Source: Mariprofundaceae bacterium | GTDB lineage: Bacteria > Pseudomonadota > Zetaproteobacteria > Mariprofundales > Mariprofundaceae | DNA: 7,650 nucleotides | Assembly: GCA_030950875.1 (NCBI GenBank) | Contig: JAUZQS010000136.1 | Coordinates: 1 to 7,650 of the forward strand | Reading direction: 5' to 3' | Shown here: positions 5,349 to 7,650 of the stretch, one piece after another | Position numbering within the stretch: the first letter of the stretch is position 1 | Layout of the letters: the number at the start of each line of letters is the position of its first letter | Notes under the pieces: model-generated | Databases searched by the model: none | Seen by the model: the letters and a program-made list of their open reading frames with translations, nothing else | Told to the model about the DNA's origin: nothing | Made by a program: the position numbers and the translations under genes

Positions 5349-7115
5349 ATGTTGCGTTGTATTTCTGTTTTATTTCTAGCGATACTGGGGTTTTCTGCTC
5401 CAGCCATCGCTGACAAAAATGACATCATCGAGAAACCATCATGGAAAAAACAGTCAGCAAACACAGAACTTAGTTTAACTTCTGTAGTATGGGATAAGAC
5501 CCAATTTGTGGCGGTGGGACACAAAGGTTTAATATTAACTTCGACAGATGGGGAATCTTGGAAAAAAAGATCATCTGGTACGAATGAAATGCTAACAAAT
5601 ATTGTATATGCTGATGGGTTAAATCCAAAACTTATCGCAGGTGGGGAAGGTATTGTTATCACTTCAAATAATGGCGTTGATTGGAACACATCTATGAAGG
5701 ACAACAAAAAGTCTTTTTTAATGACTGATATGATTTGGGCGGATAATAAAGTTATCGGGTTCACTATGGGAGCACCAAAGGTTATGATTTCTTTAAATGG
5801 AACCAGATGGGATGATATTAATACCCCTAGTGGTTTAATACTTGCCGGATCATGGTCTGGAAAGGGTTTTGTTGGTGTGGGATTAATGTCGAGTGTTTAT
5901 TTATCAAAAGACGCACAACATTGGAGTAAACACTCAACTGGTATTCCAGGGGTGCTAACCAGTATTACATTTGCAAATAATAAATTCATTGCAGTAGGTC
6001 CAAGAGGCTTAATTGTATCATCGCCGAATGGGTCAGAGTGGGTGAAAGCCAGCTCAGGAACTGACAAAGGGTTTGTTAAGGTTCTGTGGAACGGAAAGCT
6101 TGCGGTGGCTGTTGGGGGGCAGTTACCATTTAGAATTTCAGATATGATGGCAGGTAAAAAATCAACATCAGAGGCAACCATAGCATATTCTCTTGATGGC
6201 ATTCGATGGGGAGTGGAAAGCTTTGATGAAAAGCATGCTTTTACTTCTGTTGCATGGTCTGATCAGCTTAAGAAGTTTGTGGCGGTGGGTCATGGTGGGT
6301 TGATATATACGGGTACGTTTGATGGCGAAGAAATAACGATCCAGAAGAATAAAGTTGAACCTGAAAAGGTTCCTTCCCTTAAAGAAACTCCACTAGCAGC
6401 ACAAGTGCTTACAACGATATTAATGAAAAAAGCATTTCAGATTAGACGAATGAAGATGGTATGTAAGCAGGATATTTCTCTGTTTTGTGAGGACTCAGCA
6501 GATTCTCAAATGCCAGCGTGTATTCTTGATAATCGAAACATTGTTTCTTTAAATTGCAAAAAAATGCTTGCAGAAGAATTTGGAGAAGAGCCAACTAAAC
6601 ATAGTTTTACACACCTCGGATTTACCTTTCCAGCAGGGTCAATAGTTTTTAGGTCTGTGCATGATAGCAGCATTAGCCAAATCATTGCCAAAGGCTCAAG
6701 TGCCTTTAAGGGTGCCACATTTAAACCTGGTCGATTCATGTTCAATGGAGGTATCCGCCCAACAGAATTTAACAAACGAATCACCATAGATGGTGTAATA
6801 TACAAACCACCATTTATTGCACTAACGCCACAAGGTCAAATTCAGGCTGGTACTCCAATCCATGATGTAAGCTTCAATGGAATTATGTTTAAGGGTGGAG
6901 AGCCTGTTGAACTTAATAATGGGCAAATAGTCAGCGGAGTTATTCTTAATGACACTGTGATTGATGGAAAGACATACGAGGCGCTCACACATATCAATTT
7001 TCATTATTTCACAAAACCTCTGGCGGTCTCAGGGTATACTCCATACGAAGAATGGAAAAACAGACCAAATTTCGGTCAGTTGATGCAAGAATATCTTAAA
7101 CGAAGTGGGCAATAA
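5349..7115 (+). CDS. Secreted mosaic protein: YCF48/BNR-like propeller, GLG1-like Cys motif, C-terminal repeats
   Basis: The 588-residue product begins with a Sec signal peptide (cleavage likely after A-I-A at 21). Residues about 26-326 hold seven repeats each marked by a tryptophan (about 32, 71, 112, 154, 192, 231, 287), with strands such as FVAVGHKGLILTSTDGESW, FIAVGPRGLIVSSPNGSEW and FVAVGHGGLIYTG: a seven-bladed YCF48/BNR-like propeller. Next comes C-x7-C-x10-C-x11-C (372, 380, 391, 403; CKQDISLFC... CILDNRN...C), which fits one GLG1-type cysteine-rich repeat. The end (about 424-550) has ~29-residue repeats such as DGVIYKPP and NGIMFKGG. I start at ATG 5349, not GTG 5331, because AGGGG sits 7 nt upstream and the signal peptide then begins correctly. 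Function is unknown; the extracytoplasmic location is firm. Its G+C is lower than that of its left neighbours, and it lies between direct repeats, suggesting acquisition. Confidence 0.75.
   Translation: MLRCISVLFLAILGFSAPAIADKNDIIEKPSWKKQSANTELSLTSVVWDKTQFVAVGHKGLILTSTDGESWKKRSSGTNEMLTNIVYADGLNPKLIAGGEGIVITSNNGVDWNTSMKDNKKSFLMTDMIWADNKVIGFTMGAPKVMISLNGTRWDDINTPSGLILAGSWSGKGFVGVGLMSSVYLSKDAQHWSKHSTGIPGVLTSITFANNKFIAVGPRGLIVSSPNGSEWVKASSGTDKGFVKVLWNGKLAVAVGGQLPFRISDMMAGKKSTSEATIAYSLDGIRWGVESFDEKHAFTSVAWSDQLKKFVAVGHGGLIYTGTFDGEEITIQKNKVEPEKVPSLKETPLAAQVLTTILMKKAFQIRRMKMVCKQDISLFCEDSADSQMPACILDNRNIVSLNCKKMLAEEFGEEPTKHSFTHLGFTFPAGSIVFRSVHDSSISQIIAKGSSAFKGATFKPGRFMFNGGIRPTEFNKRITIDGVIYKPPFIALTPQGQIQAGTPIHDVSFNGIMFKGGEPVELNNGQIVSGVILNDTVIDGKTYEALTHINFHYFTKPLAVSGYTPYEEWKNRPNFGQLMQEYLKRSGQ
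6618..6998 (+). repeat. Protein-level tandem repeats (~29 residues) in the propeller protein
   Basis: Five units begin with glycine-led strands: GFTFPAG, GATFKPG, GVIYKPP, GIMFKGG and a partial GKTYEAL, spaced 31, 27, 29 and 29 residues. Units three and four share a second half of the form G-x-I-x-x-G followed by a D and a hydrophobic pair. They look like beta-strand repeats; no named family is assigned. Confidence 0.5.
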
Positions 7116-7260
7116 CCCGAAGGAGACTCGGCTCTCATGATTGAGCCAGTTATGATAAGCTTTATAATGGTATTTGAAATTCACCACTGACTCACTGGAA
7201 GTGAGTATTCCGAATACACAGAACTTAAAGTCGATGACGATTGTTGTTGTTTCCAATAGT
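7116..7260. other. Non-coding spacer with small inverted repeats
   Basis: After the propeller gene stop there is no convincing gene. GGCTC (7130-7134) can pair with GAGCC (7143-7147), ACTCAC (7190-7195) pairs perfectly with GTGAGT (7201-7206) around TGGAA, and TATTC with GAATA (7206-7216). None is followed by a clear T-run, so a rho-independent terminator for the propeller gene is not established. Confidence 0.4.
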
Positions 7261-7303
7261 AAATAAAAGGCAACTCAACCTTAAACTTTGGGCAAGTTGA
7301 ACT
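7261..7303 (-). terminator. Probable rho-independent terminator of the HprK-like gene
   Basis: Directly after the minus-strand TAA, AGTTCAACTT (7303-7294) can pair with AGGTTGAGTT (7281-7272) over ten positions, including three G-T wobbles, around a 12-nt loop, followed by GCCTTTTATTT. The stem is A+T-rich and hence weak. The remnant copy at 5201-5254 has no such sequence behind it. Confidence 0.45.
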
Positions 7304-7650
7304 TTATTCAGATGTATTCAGAGCTTGTTTAACTTCTTCCCAAGCAGCGTGCACATCTGAGAACTTCAAGCGATAAAACAACACATCATTAGGAATACGC
7401 TTATTGAGCATTTTCAACATTAAATCGGGGCGTTGTTGATGGTGTAAGTGCTGCGGTAATTCCATCAACGCCTCACCACGCCGGATGGTGGTAAGCTCGG
7501 CTGGTTTAGCATCAGCTTGATAACGAGGCAGTATAACCCATTGTAATGGTAAAGGTTTGTATTCTACTTGTTGGGGCAACCAGAGTAGTGTTTTAATAAT
7601 TTTTCCTTGGGTGTCTGGAAACTGAAAGTTGGCGTGTTTAAGTAAGCTCG
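7304..7650 (-). CDS. HprK-related kinase-like protein, C-terminal part (runs off right edge)
   Basis: The frame is open from the right window edge to the TAA at 7306-7304, giving 114 C-terminal residues; a TTG at 7579 is not a credible start because the frame continues upstream. The stretch QWVILPRYQADAKPAELTTI then RRGEALMELPQ (about 36-66), followed by a helical region and VLFYRLKFSDVHAAWEEVKQ (89-108), resembles the end of HprK-related (HPr kinase/phosphorylase-like) proteins, which read roughly 'PRY...A..L..L...A...L...' and then 'YRL.Y.DL..A'. The P-loop, which would settle this, lies outside the window. Such proteins are often of unknown target and appear near ATP-grasp or PqqD-like genes. 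It faces the ATP-grasp gene across the propeller gene, and its last codons are duplicated at 5218-5254. The call rests on pattern memory only. Confidence 0.5.
   Translation of the reverse strand, partial: SLLKHANFQFPDTQGKIIKTLLWLPQQVEYKPLPLQWVILPRYQADAKPAELTTIRRGEALMELPQHLHHQQRPDLMLKMLNKRIPNDVLFYRLKFSDVHAAWEEVKQALNTSE
7327..7363 (+). repeat. Direct repeat, right copy (37 bp)
   Basis: This is the second copy of the 37-base sequence at 5218-5254 (35/37 identical, same orientation). Here it is part of an intact reading frame, encoding FSDVHAAWEEVK near the C-terminus of the HprK-like protein on the minus strand. Confidence 0.85.

Noticed and set aside
5324..5764. Minus-strand reading frame of 146 codons opposite the propeller gene
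   Set aside because: It mirrors the plus-strand repeats; the signal peptide, ribosome site and blade motifs are all on the plus strand.
7029..7256. Minus-strand reading frame covering most of the spacer
   Set aside because: It runs into the 3' end of the propeller gene, has no ribosome site and no recognisable product.
5209..7303. Insertion sequence or transposon
   Set aside because: No transposase or integrase frame and no terminal inverted repeats were found; the direct repeats are coding duplicates rather than a typical short target-site duplication.
7305..7321. TATTCAG repeated after 3 nt at the end of the HprK-like gene
   Set aside because: A 7-bp repeat of this kind is common by chance. 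It may explain the altered tail compared with the remnant, but that cannot be shown.

Overview
The window reads as a compact, moderate-G+C chromosome segment from a Gram-negative bacterium, most likely a proteobacterium. The support is a lipoprotein signal with an L-A-A-C lipobox, an HDOD signalling protein, an ArgD-type aminotransferase, and an MFS carrier of the HcaT type. I cannot fix the class or genus from the sequence alone.

Left part (1-2842, minus strand). Four genes run in one direction: a PhoX/DUF839-like beta-propeller lipoprotein; a five-helix membrane protein that looks like a catalytically dead site-2 protease relative, starting 2 nt after the lipoprotein stop; an HDOD protein; and the N-terminus of argD (acetylornithine aminotransferase), which runs off the left edge. 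A plausible promoter sits just before argD, so it need not depend on the upstream genes.

Middle (2900-5208, plus strand). Diverging from the lipoprotein is a two-gene unit: an HcaT-like MFS transporter and an ATP-grasp enzyme. The ATP-grasp gene starts at a TTG that overlaps the transporter's TGA and has its own Shine-Dalgarno sequence inside the transporter. The pair looks like 'make a ligated small molecule and move it'. The substrate is unknown.

Right part (5201-7650). A gene for a secreted mosaic protein (seven-repeat YCF48/BNR-like propeller, one GLG1-like four-cysteine motif, C-terminal ~29-residue repeats) is followed by the 3' part of a minus-strand gene that resembles HprK-related kinases. 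The last codons of that kinase-like gene occur twice: at its own 3' end (7327-7363) and, as an isolated remnant, directly against the end of the ATP-grasp gene (5218-5254). The copies agree at 35 of 37 positions and both differences are synonymous. The secreted-protein gene, with its own promoter-like sequence and lower G+C, lies between them. This suggests that it was inserted into an older convergent arrangement (ATP-grasp gene facing the kinase-like gene), and it is the most notable structural feature of the window. No RNA genes, CRISPR arrays or transposase genes were seen.
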